From positions 17,709,561-17,773,560 of the forward strand of contig NC_088775.1 in assembly GCF_954871325.1 (NCBI RefSeq): a stretch of 64,000 nucleotides of DNA, given 5' to 3'. Below, piece by piece: positions 42,775 through 53,692 of this stretch (the first letter of the stretch is position 1; each line of letters begins with the position of its first letter). A program made the translations under genes and the position numbers. This DNA is from Gordionus sp. m RMFG-2023 (taxonomy: Eukaryota > Nematomorpha > Gordioida > Chordodea > Parachordodidae). The notes below the pieces were generated by a model. It was not told the DNA's origin. It did not search any database and saw only the letters and a list, made by a program, of their open reading frames with translations.

Positions 42775-43362
42775 GAGGCCACTAATTTTTTTAAAATTAA
42801 AAATAACTATCGTTATTGTTGGGGACAAATAGCCCAAATGCATTTTTTCTTCAAATATAATTATTTTACTTAGTTATATTATATAAAATAATTAATATTA
42901 CAATCAAATATGGTCTTAAATTGGAACTAGAAGATTTTGACACTAATGCAATACTTTTTGGCAAATTTTTCATTCGGTAAGTATTGAATTAGTTCCTTCA
43001 ATATAGGATGTTACTGTAATTATCATATTTGGGCCATGGTAATGTTAATTCATCTGATTTTGAATTTTCAAAATCAGATAATGATGAAATAATAATATCT
43101 ATGATTATGCTAATCTATTAAATTAAAATATAAACAATATTCAAATTAATAAACTATAATAATGGCGTGTTAAAAAATTGAAATATGAAAAACAGCTGAT
43201 TATAAAATATATGACTTTTTTCTTAAAAGGATTTTTATTAAATTTTTCAAATAAATTATTATTAAAATTGAATGAACGTTAAATTCGAAAGGAACGCCGT
43301 TCATCATTTTTTTCAAAAAAGGAACTTTTTTAGGAACGCGTTCGTTTAAATTTAAATATTGA

Positions 43363-44337
43363 ATAATTTTAATGACTATCTCTATTTATGATAAAATTTA
43401 TGAATAGGGCTGTCCATACACAATTTAATCAGATAAACGATCCCGATGTTTATTTACTATTTATTTTGAACAAAAAATATATATTTTTTAATAAAAACCC
43501 ATTAACACGAATGATTAAATATATTTTGGTATTTTTTATTCTACAAAAGTTAACCATTTTATTTAAAATAGGAAATGTTTATGGCTAAATATAATATTGT
43601 TAGATGGCTAGAGTTCGCAGATTTTTTACCCTTTAAGGTCCTGTGAGCTAATTTGATATCATCAACTTGTATGTTATTCAATTAAGTATTAATAAATTCA
43701 ATCGTATTTGATATTTATTTTCATGTTATATAAAGTTAATTAAAAATAACTTGCAAACTATGCATAAAAAAATATACTAGAAATATAATTTAAAAAATCC
43801 ATATCAAAAAACAGTTTAAAATCAGGAATCTTTAAATAATTTTAAATTATAACTTAAAATTTCGAAGCTTATTTTGTTGTTTGATCAACAAAAGCCGTCG
43901 AAATAATGGTTTGTGGCTCTTTTGGCTAATTATGTTTCCCGAATGAACATTTTATTGATTCCATGATTGGTATGAATATATTGTTTTCAGATAGATGTGA
44001 ATATTTTTGTGAATTTCTTTTCTTGGCAATACCCAAAAGATGATTATTATTAGAGGGGGAAAAATATCTATACATGTGAAATCGCAATTCACGTGTTTTC
44101 CAACCCAGGGAATTAAAGTATGTCCATTAAGATGTGAATTATTGATAACTGAAGTATCTTTCGGTTATAGATGTAAAGGAACATCGGCTTTAAATAATGA
44201 ATTTGGATCATTTTTTCATGCCTTTGTACTTAATAAATACTCGAAAAGATTCTTGCTTTTTCGTCTACTTGTGCTCCGCATCTTAAACTTTTATAAGGTT
44301 GAGATTTTAATTCTTAACCTGATTGGCACAGCATAAT
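43363..44337. other. Intergenic; possible coding fragment at 44040-44336
   Basis: AT-rich. A + strand frame at 44040-44336 contains SIHVKSQFTCFPTQGIKVC, PLRCELLI and VSFGYRCKGTSAL. The spaced cysteines and less biased base use near 44080-44200 could mark an exon of a secreted protein or an old gene fragment. I do not recognise it, and splice sites were not convincing. Confidence 0.25.
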
Positions 44338-45002
44338 CAGGGATTCAAACCGAACCCAGAGAAGAAAGCCCGGGTTTTTGGAAAAAAACCTGAACCCCGT
44401 TTATAAAATTTTTAAAACCGCGAACGGAACCCAAGAATTTTATTTGAACCCAGGTTCAATGTAAAATCATATAAGATATTTATATAATTGTTAATGAAAA
44501 TGTCAAATTTCCAATTATGTAAAGTGTTAATAAATTCTAAACAACTTAATTCATTTACGCCATTTATAAATTTATTGCCATTGGAGTGACAATAAATTTT
44601 AAACAATTAAATTTATTTACACCATATATTTTTAATTTTTAACTAATTCTCAGATAATTTACTTGGAAATTGAAAGTGAACAAGTCAAAGCAAAAATTAT
44701 TATATCAGATATTGTTAATTTAAAGAAATACATCTAAATAAAATTTAAATTGATACATGACCATGCTTTGTATTTTTAACTATATTTTGTCTATAAATAA
44801 AATAAAAAATTTATTTTTTATACCAAATCTATGTTTTGTTTTTTAATTATGATTTAAATATAGAATATTTTTTTATCAATTCAAAAATTCTTAAACCCGA
44901 GCTGAACTCGGGCTCAAAAATATTTACCTGAACCGAACCCACCTATTTTTTTAAACTATAAACTCAACTGAACCCAGGCAAATATTTTGTCGTATCTCCC
45001 TG
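44338..45002. mobile_element. 665-base non-autonomous hAT-like element
   Basis: Begins CAGGGATTCAAACCGAACCC and ends GTATCTCCCTG. It is flanked by AGCATAAT (44330-44337) and TGCATAAC (45003-45010), which share six bases of a decayed 8-base duplication. Subterminal GAACCC/GGGTTC words recur at both ends (for example 44353, 44447 and 44934). No reading frame. Confidence 0.65.
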
Positions 45003-45789
45003 TGCATAACTAAATTCAACATTTGTGAAAATCTTGATTTAGCCCTTTTTAAAAATTGGCTAAAAGGAGTTCTTTAAGAATAAATTCACTATAAACATTG
45101 CAAATATTTTAAGAGATTAGTAACTTTTGGAAAATAAAAATAAATACAAATCATTTGTGAAAGTTAGTTTTTTAAAAAAGAAAATAATATTTTATGACAT
45201 TGATAAAAAGATATGATAAATAAAAATCAATATAAATAACGGATTGGTTTTTTTGTAATATCAAATCAAAGAAAAATATGTGGATCGGTAGAATCCTATA
45301 AATTATATTAAATTTAAAGGTTCATGGGAAAATTGTCTGAAATTCCTATGTTAGGTTGTCCAAATATGATGCAATACATTTCAGATTTTTAAATTTAAAA
45401 AATATGCTCAAAAAATGATTAAAAGTTGAAAAAAAACACTGTCACTAATATAAAGAATTAATTTTAAAAAAATCACTCATAAAAAGAAGTTGAGCATCAA
45501 TGGGTTAAATCTAGCCAAATTATTATCCAAGCCTAAAAATTTGGCAAATTTTTCTGTCATCTGCAAGCAAAATCTTCACAATTGTATAATTTAATTTTTG
45601 AGGAATTTAAGGCATAGTTTATAATAATCATGTCAAATATTCATATATTTTTTAACATTATCTAAAGTATTCAATATATTCGGTTATTTAAAATATCAAG
45701 TAATTTATATGACCCAGATCAGATTTAGATTCAAATACATTCATTTATTTAAAATTTCCCAATCTTATCTACCACCTAAAAAATTTTAT

Positions 45790-46195
45790 TTGGTCCAAAA
45801 ACCAAGTTATTTTACATCATGGTTTAAAGAAAATTGCAATTTTAAACTACTCTCAAAGAATTATAACTATTTTACTACACAAAACATTTTAGATTGAGAT
45901 CCACCCAATTTGCAGGGCTTTATTAAACATTACTTTTATGCCTACCAAAATTTTGCAATCAAGAACAAACTTGGATAATATTGGTCCAAGAATCAAGCTA
46001 CTTAAAAAGGTAGTTTCCCCTCATGGTTTAAAGAAAATTGTCAAAATCAATTTTTCTCAAGGAATTTATAAATGGTCTACTACACAAACCGTTTTAGCCT
46101 GAGATCTACCTAATTTGAAAGGCTTTAATATAAATTACTTATTTGCCTACCAAATTTTAACAATCAAGAACAAATTTGGATAAAGCAGTTGAGAT
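45790..46195 (+). repeat. Two imperfect tandem units of about 200 bases
   Basis: TTGGTCCAA, CATGGTTTAAAGAAAATTG, CTACTACACAAA, GAGATC and CAATCAAGAACAAA recur in the same order in 45790-45980 and 45981-46195, with 191-204 bases between equivalents. No coding sense was recognised. Confidence 0.75.
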
Positions 46196-46701
46196 CAAAA
46201 GAACCTACATCAATCCACTAACCTAAGCAGAAACCACAAAAAATATAAAGGTTTCAATGATTTTCTTCTATTTCCAATAGTTGCATCCACTAATGGCTCC
46301 TTTACCAATATTATTCAAGTCGACTAATTTAATTGGATTTCCTTGTATCATGCAAAAATCATTTATTGTCAGAATAATATTAAAGTCTTTGTGTAATAAG
46401 ATATAATAAATAATATTTGGTTTGATGTTGGCCTAAACTGGTTCTTAGTCATGACTTGTCCCCATATAAATTTTACCAAAAAATTAATAAAATTCTAAGC
46501 TTTAGTGTAAACATATCTTTCAAAATCAAAATGGCTTTATGAAGGTTATCATATCAATCATTTTCTATAAAATTAATAAGTAAATTATGGATATTAAAAT
46601 TTCATTTTCAGTTATTTAAAAAACTAAAACAATCTGTACATTTTTAGCTATTATATTTTAATAATGTATGTATAATTTATTATAACTATGAATAAATAGA
46701 T

Positions 46702-46769
46702 TTAGTCAAATAATCCAAATCCCATATCATCATCTGATTCGGGCTCATCTTTTTTCTCCTCTTTAGCTG
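46702..46769 (-). CDS. RPLP2: RPLP2 exon 3 (acidic tail)
   Basis: Encodes AKEEKKDEPESDDDMGFGLF and D, then TAA. The acceptor TATAG lies just before it on the - strand. The conserved tail fixes the frame. Confidence 0.95.
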
Positions 46770-47139
46770 CTATAATTATAAGTGAAATATATAACTAATA
46801 TATTAGAAATACGTTTTGCTGCTTCTTTTTGAGTAGATTCATCTGCTTTTTTAGCTTTTGGATCAATAGCTGCTACAGCTCCACTACCGCTACCCATTGA
46901 TAGCGAGCTTAACTTTTTTGTACCTTTATATTTAATGTTAATTTATTTATATACTTTTTTAATATACCTTCAGCAATTATATCATTTAACTTTTTACCCT
47001 CCAATGATTTAAGAACAAAATCCAAATTTTCTTTTTCAATTCCGACACCAACAGAATCCAATATTGACTGTATATCACTGGCTTTAGGGTGCTCATTGCC
47101 TCCTAAAACGGCTAGCATATATGCAGCAACGTATCGCAT
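46702..47139 (-). CDS. RPLP2: 60S acidic ribosomal protein P2, three exons, complete
   Basis: P2 pairs with P1 and docks on P0 to form the stalk of the large ribosomal subunit, which recruits and activates translation factors. The exons on the - strand are 47139-46968, 46923-46813 and 46769-46702, giving 116 residues, close to the usual 110-115. The N-terminal dimerisation domain reads MRYVAAYMLAVLGGNEHPKA, SDIQSILDSVGVGIEKENL and LNDIIAEGTKKLSSL. The hinge is GSGSGAVAA. The C-terminus is the universal acidic tail EESDDDMGFGLFD in the variant KKDEPESDDDMGFGLFD, the site bound by elongation factors. Both introns are tiny (44 and 43 bases) with GT-AG ends, and each falls after the first base of a codon. 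Nothing is broken, and it looks like a working single gene. Confidence 0.97.
46813..46923 (-). CDS. RPLP2: RPLP2 exon 2 (hinge)
   Basis: Encodes TKKLSSLSMGSGSGAVAAID then PKAKKADESTQKEAAK. Acceptor AAAG and donor GTATTT are chosen because they keep phase 1 and restore IIAEGTKKL. Confidence 0.92.
46968..47139 (-). CDS. RPLP2: RPLP2 exon 1 with start codon
   Basis: Starts at the ATG of MRYVAAYML, invariant in P2 proteins, and ends after 57 codons plus one base. Donor GTATAT. Reading on past the donor gives an unrelated, AT-rich peptide. Confidence 0.95.
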
Positions 47140-47708
47140 GATTTAATTTTAAGGAAATGTCAGACAACGAATGAATAATTTCATTTAAGTAATGCTAAAC
47201 CGTAACCAGTATGCAATGATGTTAAGATTATATGTTTATAGGAAAGGAATAATGATTCATTTTAACCATTCATTACTCTATAAACCAATTGTTTAAATTT
47301 ATTTATAAGAATAATTTAAAATAATATTCAATTAACATTGCATAACGTCTATCAATACAAATTATGGCGGTAGGTCATTTTGGTTTCTCAAATACGCAAT
47401 TAACATTAAAATATTACAAAGTCTATTGTTTGAAAAATCAGAGTTTCATTTATATTAAATTATTTTGGAAAACATAATGATAATTTAGTTAACAAAATTT
47501 GAATTATAAGTTTTTAAAAAATAACTAACATTTTAAAAAATACCTGAGTTTTAGGAATAGGTCAAAAAAGTGCCAGACCTTTCTGTAATCTATAGGCTAA
47601 ATCTCGAGGCTTAGGTAATAACTTTTGGTTCAAATCTTGAATTACTCTTATTTTTATAGGCTTCTAAATTGTTGGCAACACTAGCTTAGGACTAGCGAGG
47701 AATGTATT
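47140..47708. other. Upstream region of RPLP2
   Basis: Contains the RPLP2 promoter presumably just right of 47139, but no clear TATA or initiator could be assigned in such AT-rich DNA. A TCTCGAGGCTTAGGTAAT patch at 47602 and GGCAACACTAG at 47673 look like remains of a TGTTGTTAAACG-family element. Confidence 0.3.
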
Positions 47709-47877
47709 TAGTATTACTAAACGGCTCAATTTTAAACGGCTGACACAATTTAGCCAAAAAATATTTCACAAGCCTCAATAAGATTTTGACATCTATTAAA
47801 TCTCGAGGCATGCGTATTATTATTTTGGCTACATTCTTGATTCAAAATCGGCATAATCAAGTCGTTTAACAACTCTA
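47709..47877. mobile_element. Short hAT-like element of the TGTTGTTAAACG family
   Basis: Begins TAGTATTACTAAACGGCTCA and ends AGTCGTTTAACAACTCTA, forming inverted ends. The inner words CTCGAGGCATGCG and AAATCGGC match those of the copy at 50379. The flanks AATGTATT and TATCTATT do not give a clean duplication. 169 bases, non-coding. Confidence 0.6.
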
Positions 47878-48313
47878 TATCTATTCGATATGGGCAAAGA
47901 CTTGCTGTTCTTAGAATTTTTAAATAATAATGCTATTTCACAATTTTTAAATTTGTTTAGACTCTTTATACCTCATTTGCTTGATTTCTACAAAAGTACA
48001 TATAAATGGGTATAGGGTTATATTTTTTTAATTTCTGTTGTGCAAAATAGTCATTTATTTCGCCGTTAGGGAATTCTAAGTAATATTAAATTCCCTTTAA
48101 GGAATAAACAATCCCCACCCCCATCTCTTGAATTATTCAATAGAAATTTTATGACAAAATTGCATTTATACCCCCTCCCCCCCGGATTGATGGGTCGTGG
48201 ATTTAAATAATATAAGTTAATATGAAGGAGGAGAAATAAAAGCAAAGACTAATAATTCTATTGTTTTATAAATTTTTATTTCCCCTAAACTAGGTGATAA
48301 TGCATAAGAGCCG
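47878..48313. other. Intergenic, C-rich runs
   Basis: AT-rich sequence with C-rich runs near 48115 and 48173-48183. No element or gene was recognised. Confidence 0.35.
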
Positions 48314-48420
48314 TGTAAAATTGTACACAAGGTGTAAAACTACAAGTGAGTTTATTTTTAAAACTAAAAATTATAAGTCTTAAAGTTAAAAGTGTTTTGG
48401 ATTGTTAAATTGGATTTATA
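48314..48420 (-). repeat. Left copy of the LTR-like direct repeat
   Basis: Shares TGTAAAATTGTACACAAGGT, GTAAAACTACA and GAGTTTATTTTTAAA with 57023-57125. Similarity fades after about 100 bases. Confidence 0.7.
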
Positions 48421-49319
48421 TATTTAATTATTTTATTTATACTAGGTGTTGTGTAGCATAAATTGTTGTTTGTTTTATTCATTCGTGTTCGATATTAACA
48501 TATCAAATATTTAACTCAATACAAACATATTTTATATATATTAACTTAATTTATACCTCACTAAAGTTTTCTAAAAATATTTAAATGTTACGAGTTTATT
48601 TTATTTTATTTAGAATAAATCAAGGTTACAAATTTAATTTAATTTAATTTATTTTAAAATATTACATTGATATCAAACTAAAAAATCAGGCTTATATAAC
48701 AATTTTCATATTAATATATAAAAAAATCAATCTAAACAATTTATATTAAAAAAATGAATTTATATAAACATAAAAAAACAATTTAAAGGTTAGTATTAAT
48801 CGGTCATATCAACATTCCACCCTTTATAAAATGATCTCCACTCAGGTTTTTAATGCATGTGAATCTTATCGTGCAGTCTGTCATAGTCTTGGAAAATGAT
48901 ATTTATTTTGGTTGTTCATATGATTGTTCAAGTCGTTCATAAGTCATTGTAATCGTTGGCTTGATTCTATCACGTTGGTTTATTAATATCGTTCTGAGTA
49001 CGCTGGCTCGTCATCAAGCTCCGTCATTATCAATGTCAATTTTACAAAATTGTTATTATCACCAATTGTAAAATTATCATTATTAAATAGGATTTCGGAA
49101 TATATTAATAATTAGAGAATCGATCAAATTTGGATGTTAGAATAATAAAAGGATGATAAATCAACAAGGTTGTTAGATAATATTTTTATCGTTTTTTTTA
49201 TTTTTTATATATATTATTTTAATAAATGATGATAAGATGATGATATGTACGTCTGTACATCCATCTCTCTCTTCAGAAATTAAAACTTTATGCCCTTATT
49301 TTTTAATTTAAAAAGTATT

Positions 49320-49500
49320 TTGAAATAATAATTATTCATAAGATTGTTTTTAGTAAAAAATAATTTTTTGAGCCTTAAATTTAAAAAAAAAGATTTCTTC
49401 ATCACATACTTGAGTATTATTCTAGAATGAAGACGTTTAGTTTTTATATGACTTCTCTTAGTGATACTTTTAATTGTCTTCAAATTTATAAGTTTCAATT
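49320..49500. repeat. Block with a diverged second copy at 53620-53692 and 55083-55200
   Basis: TTTAGTAAAAAATAATTT followed by GAGCCTTAAATTT here resembles TTTAGTAAAAAATAATTTC followed by TAGCCTCAAATTT at 53639. Farther on, TTTAGTTTTTATATGACTTC resembles TTTAGTTTTGACATTGTCTC near 55123. The second copy is split by the hAT at 53693. The pair suggests a duplicated older element. Weak - strand reading includes DELYLFMKAVFPRELNS near 49800. Confidence 0.4.
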
Positions 49501-50197
49501 TTTTTTTATCGCATTTAGTAAGAGTTTTTTTAATTTAATTATTTTCTTTAATCTTTGTTTCATTGTTTTCTTTAATGTTTATTTCCTTTTTTTCTATAAT
49601 CTTGAATATTTCAAATTTTATTATATAATTAAACTCTTTTAGTTTATAAGAATCTCTTTCATTTTGAATATTTGGTTTTAATTCAATATTTTTCAATTTT
49701 TTGTTACTAAGAGATTTATTTTATTAGAACGATTTTTTTTATTTCTGTAGGTCAGAAACATTTTAATGTGCACATGCTTCATCATAACTTGAATTTAACT
49801 CTCTTGGAAACACAGCTTTCATGAATAAATATAATTCATCTGATAAATTACCTATTAATAGAGTATTCTTACTATCATGAAATTTTAAATAATCTTCTTA
49901 TTTGTCAAAGGACTTTGTTTTATTATTATTGTCCCATATAGGTTTATTCATAATTTAGAGGTTTATCATTAAAATTTTTTAATTATCCTTCATTTTTCAA
50001 ATTATTCATTTCTGACGTGTTTTTAAAATGATATAAATATAACATTCCAGAACTTTTATATCTAGTTATCTATGTTCCAGTAGCTAAAATCATATTGTCT
50101 GTGGATTTAGAAAATTTTGTAAGTCATTATAGCCCAATTTTATTTAGTTCGTCTAATTTGATATATACCTTATCTGGTAGTCCAGCGTCTACATGGC

Positions 50198-50345
50198 CGG
50201 GGGGGGGGGGGTAGGAGACAAATGCCTCCAAAATATATTGGCATTTTTGCGGATAGGTATTGATTTTGGGGGGTTGATATTGATTTTTTGGGAGAAGACA
50301 TTAATTTTTTGGGGGTAGGTATTGATTTTTGGGGGGTAATTTTTG
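50198..50345 (+). repeat. G-rich imperfect tandem repeat
   Basis: A 13-G run at 50199-50211 is followed by four loose copies of GGTATTGATTTTTGGGGG-type units, spaced about 30-35 bases apart (near 50255, 50270, 50290 and 50316). At least four runs of four or more G fit a G-quadruplex-forming pattern on the + strand. Confidence 0.75.
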
Positions 50346-50378
50346 ATTTGAATTATAATCTTTTTAAATCCATTCATT

Positions 50379-50601
50379 TAGTGTTGTTAAACGGCTCGTT
50401 TTGAGCCGATTTTTAAAAACGCTTAACTCACTATTTTATCCAGAATAATATAACTCAAGCCTGAAGATTTTGCTCGTATAAGTAACAACGGTCTAGGAAT
50501 ATATTATCGAAATCTCGAGGCTTATGTAATATTTTTCTGCCTAAAAAATAGAGTTAACCGTTTTAAAAAATCGGCTCAAAACGAGCCGTTTAACAACACT
50601 A
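50379..50601. mobile_element. Short hAT-like element with 40-base inverted ends, TGTTGTTAAACG family
   Basis: Begins TAGTGTTGTTAAACGGCTCG and ends CGAGCCGTTTAACAACACTA. Inside these, GTTTTGAGCCGATTTTTAAA is matched by its inverse. The flanks CATTCATT and CATTAATT are an 8-base duplication with one change. 223 bases, non-coding. It is the best-preserved member of the family in this window. Confidence 0.85.
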
Positions 50602-52095
50602 CATTAATTGATACGATTATGATGGTTATCGTTGATTTTCTGACAAATGTCAATTAAAGTAACGATATTTGTCAATTAATAAATAATATGAACTTTCTTT
50701 ATCAACCATTTTCATTTACCATTTTATCAAGTTTATTTATACATTTCCTATTTGGTACTTTTCTTAGAGGTTAATATATTTATATTATGTTTTTAAATAA
50801 ATTTCTAGATTTTAGCAGGATAAATTTTAGGTAATTTTTTGAGTCATGCTTAAAAACATTTATCAGCAAGCAAAGAATGATAAAAAACATAATATGTAAA
50901 AAATTATATTATAATAATTATTTCTTTCTAGATGCCAAGTAACAGAACCTTATTTAAGGTAAAGTGTAATTACCTTAACTGTAAAACTTCTAAAATATGA
51001 AGTGACAAGATACATGAACATTAGAAACATAAACATCTTCATGTCAAGCCAACTGATATGAAATTTACAAAGGTAGCCATCAAAGGAGATAATAATAATT
51101 GGGTATCCTTAAATTGTGATATTCCATATAATATCCCAAATGAAGTTGAAACCCAGTTGCAAAAAGGACAATAACATCTTACTTCCAAAAAGTAATATTT
51201 TTTATTTATTATTGTAACTAAAGACAAAAAATATTATTGAAAATATACCTTAAATTTGTGAATTAATAGAAACTGATTTTTATTTAAAATTTTACCAAAA
51301 TAATATTAATATTAAAGTAGTCAGGGTATAGAGAGAATAAATTATATATTTTATTATTAAATATTTTTTTTACCTGTTTATCACACTATTTTTATATCTA
51401 TATATACTTTATAAAGTTCAATTTAACAATATGTTTAATAGGTTAATAATAAAAATTTAAAACCAAAGTATTAAAAAAACTTATTAAGTTAATATAATGT
51501 AGTAAAATAATAAAAGTAAGGAATTTCTAGTTAAATTTAAATCTTTTCATCTTTAATTGAATTAAGATTTCAAAGTTCTTTTACTTTTTTTTATAATATG
51601 AATTGGATTCAACTATTTTCAAAATGTTATCTGCGTGAATTTCATCCACTTACATTATATGTTATATTAGGTATGTTTATAATATTATCATTGTTTTATT
51701 TAGCTATTAGAATTTCTTTAGATAATATACTTTCATCATAAATTTCACAATGTTATTTATACTAATTTTTCTATTCATAAGTTTACTATTGTTTTTACAG
51801 TCATTATAATATTCTTTATTGATTTTTTCATGTGTTCGCAGTTTTATATTAATCAGCATCTATCATGCCTATGAATCTTTCAAGTATATTTTCAAAATGT
51901 TTTAACATGATCTTCCTAACAAAGACATTTTATTAATGTTTGCGTTCAAAATTTGTGAATTCCCTTTGTATTCTACATTCACTGCTGTACCTATCATTGT
52001 ATCATCTTGCCATTGTAACCTGATAACTTTATGTTGGACTTATAATATTTTTAATGCCTGTTTTCTCAATCATGTATTCTTGTAGAATTAAAAAA

Positions 52096-52640
52096 TTTAT
52101 TAAAAACTTAATTATAATGTATTTAAGAAAAAAATTACCATTTGGCTAAAATTTTATTAAAAATATAGTTTTTCATAAGGAAAGAAATTAAACTCCTCTT
52201 TATTTATAGAAAATCTCAGTTATTGAAGATTCACAAATTGTATTATCTCCTCATCCAATCCCCAGTTCCAGTGAAGCGCTTACTTTGCATGATGAGGTAT
52301 TCAATTTAAATACGAATTATATGATAAATTTTGAAGGAAATAAATTATGATTATGAGGTTATTCAAATATTTCCAACATTTATTAAAAACTTAATTATAA
52401 TGTTGTTAAGAAAAAAATTACCATTTGGCTAAAATTTTATTAAAAATATAGTTTTTCATAAGGAAAGAAATTAAACTCTTTATTTATAGAAAATCTCAGT
52501 TATTGAAGATTCACAAATTGTATTATCTCCTCATCCAATCCCCAGTTCTAGTGAGGCGCTTACTTTGCATGAGGTATTTTATTTAAATAAAATTTATATA
52601 ATAACTTTTGAAGGGAATAAATTATGAGGATATTCAAAGT
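52096..52640 (+). repeat. Tandem duplication of about 285 bases including an exon
   Basis: Copy 1 (52096-52377) and copy 2 (52379-52640) share ACTTAATTATAATG, AAAAAAATTACCATTTGGC, ATAGTTTTTCATAAGGAAAG and the whole exon KISVIEDSQIVLSPHPIPSS. Differences are few, so the duplication is recent relative to the element. Confidence 0.9.
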
Positions 52641-53620
52641 CCAAGTCTTATTCAGCTATACAGAAAGAAGGAACCAAATTACCCATTTCACTTGAAATTA
52701 TTTATAATGACAAATATTTTGATTAATTTCATAATTGCTGTAGGCCCTTGTCAGCCATGTACAAATAAATTTCAATATCCTGTTACTCTCAAGAGGTTTT
52801 AAATAATATTTAACTTTCATTAATTTTTACCCATCCATTATTTCTATACCAGTTTTTATTTTTTTTACTTTTTAAACAGGAGCATGAATATAACCTATTA
52901 TAGAAAGGTTAATATAGATGATTCCCTCAACCCCAGAAGTTGGTTATCTTATAGCACTACTTTAGACAAAGTCTTTTGTCTATATTGTATTATGTTTGGT
53001 GGCCCTAAGTCCAATATTTTTTGGACTCAATTTGGGGTAAATAATTGGAAAAACATAAAGCGTGACTTAGAGAGACACGAAGCATCTTCTCTTCATAAAG
53101 ATTGTGAATATGCAAACATGACTTGGCTTGCAAATAAACGCATTCAAGATCATTTGCTATCAAATAAGCTTGATATAATCATGGAAAATCGTAATATAGT
53201 TCATAATATTATCGATGCCATTATGTACCTTATAAAATGTAATATAGCCTTTTGGGGTTCTAATTCGAATGAAGGTAATTTTATGTGTCTCATAAAATTA
53301 ATGGCAAAAACGGTTCCAACTTTACGTGCATACATGGATAACAACGAAAAATTGCGGAGAAAAAAATCAGATAAAATTTCGAGACCTTATATAAATTTAT
53401 TGTCATATGGCCACGTGAAAAAAATAACTGAAATTATTAAGATAAAAAAAAAGCATTATTCAAAAAATTATTGGGAATCGTGCCTATAGCATCATATTAG
53501 ATGGAACATATGATGTGTCTAAAAAAGAATGCATAGCTTTGCTTGTAGGGTATATAGAAGATGATCTGCATCCACATCCTGTAGAAAGGTTTAAAAAGTG
53601 TCTTAATATAATAATTCTTC
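52210..53620 (+). pseudogene. TTF-finger / DUF4371 hAT transposase gene with introns, broken
   Basis: Exon-like segments are 52210-52296 (KISVIEDSQIVLSPHPIPSS), a near-identical second copy 52490-52573, 52614-52795 (GINYEDIQSPSLIQLYRKKE to GPCQPCTNKFQYPVTLKR) and 52880 onward, all with GT-AG borders and compatible phases. From 52880 it reads SMNITYYRKVN, RSWLSYSTTLDKVFCLYCIM, NWKNIKRDLERHEASSLH (a TTF-type zinc finger), then AFWGSNSNEGNFMCLIKLMA and, in a shifted frame from about 53480, AYSIILDGTYDVSKKECIAL (DUF4371). Sequence recognisable as this gene stops near 53605, short of a full transposase, so it is truncated and broken. It resembles ZMYM1-like hAT genes. Confidence 0.85.
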
Positions 53621-53692
53621 TTCAGATCATCATTGCCTTTAGTAAAAAATAATTTCTTAGCCTCAAATTTTTAGAAAATGATCTCCTTAATA

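Larger units (their letters stand above)
34738..43362. mobile_element. Old hAT fossil split by a foldback element and a Ty3 element
   Basis: Three separated parts (34738-34946, 40025-40568, 42775-43362) read as one hAT once the two inserts are set aside. The outer parts carry GAACGCGTTC words in inverse orientation (34773-34782 and about 43334). The middle carries a transposase C-terminus on the - strand. The inserts are cleanly delimited by exact 9-base and 5-base duplications. The outer ends are approximate. Confidence 0.6.

Noticed and set aside
45709-45897. 62-codon + strand frame
   Set aside because: It lies over the start of a tandem duplication, its equivalent in the second unit is not open, and no motif was recognised.
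47629-47638. GGTTCAAATC resembling a tRNA T-arm box
   Set aside because: No A box, anticodon stem or acceptor stem could be built around it. It belongs to remains of a short element.
49280-49642. Two overlapping Phe/Lys-rich frames on opposite strands
   Set aside because: Extreme base bias (poly-T or poly-A) explains both. No motif was found beyond weak similarity to a second copy of the same block.
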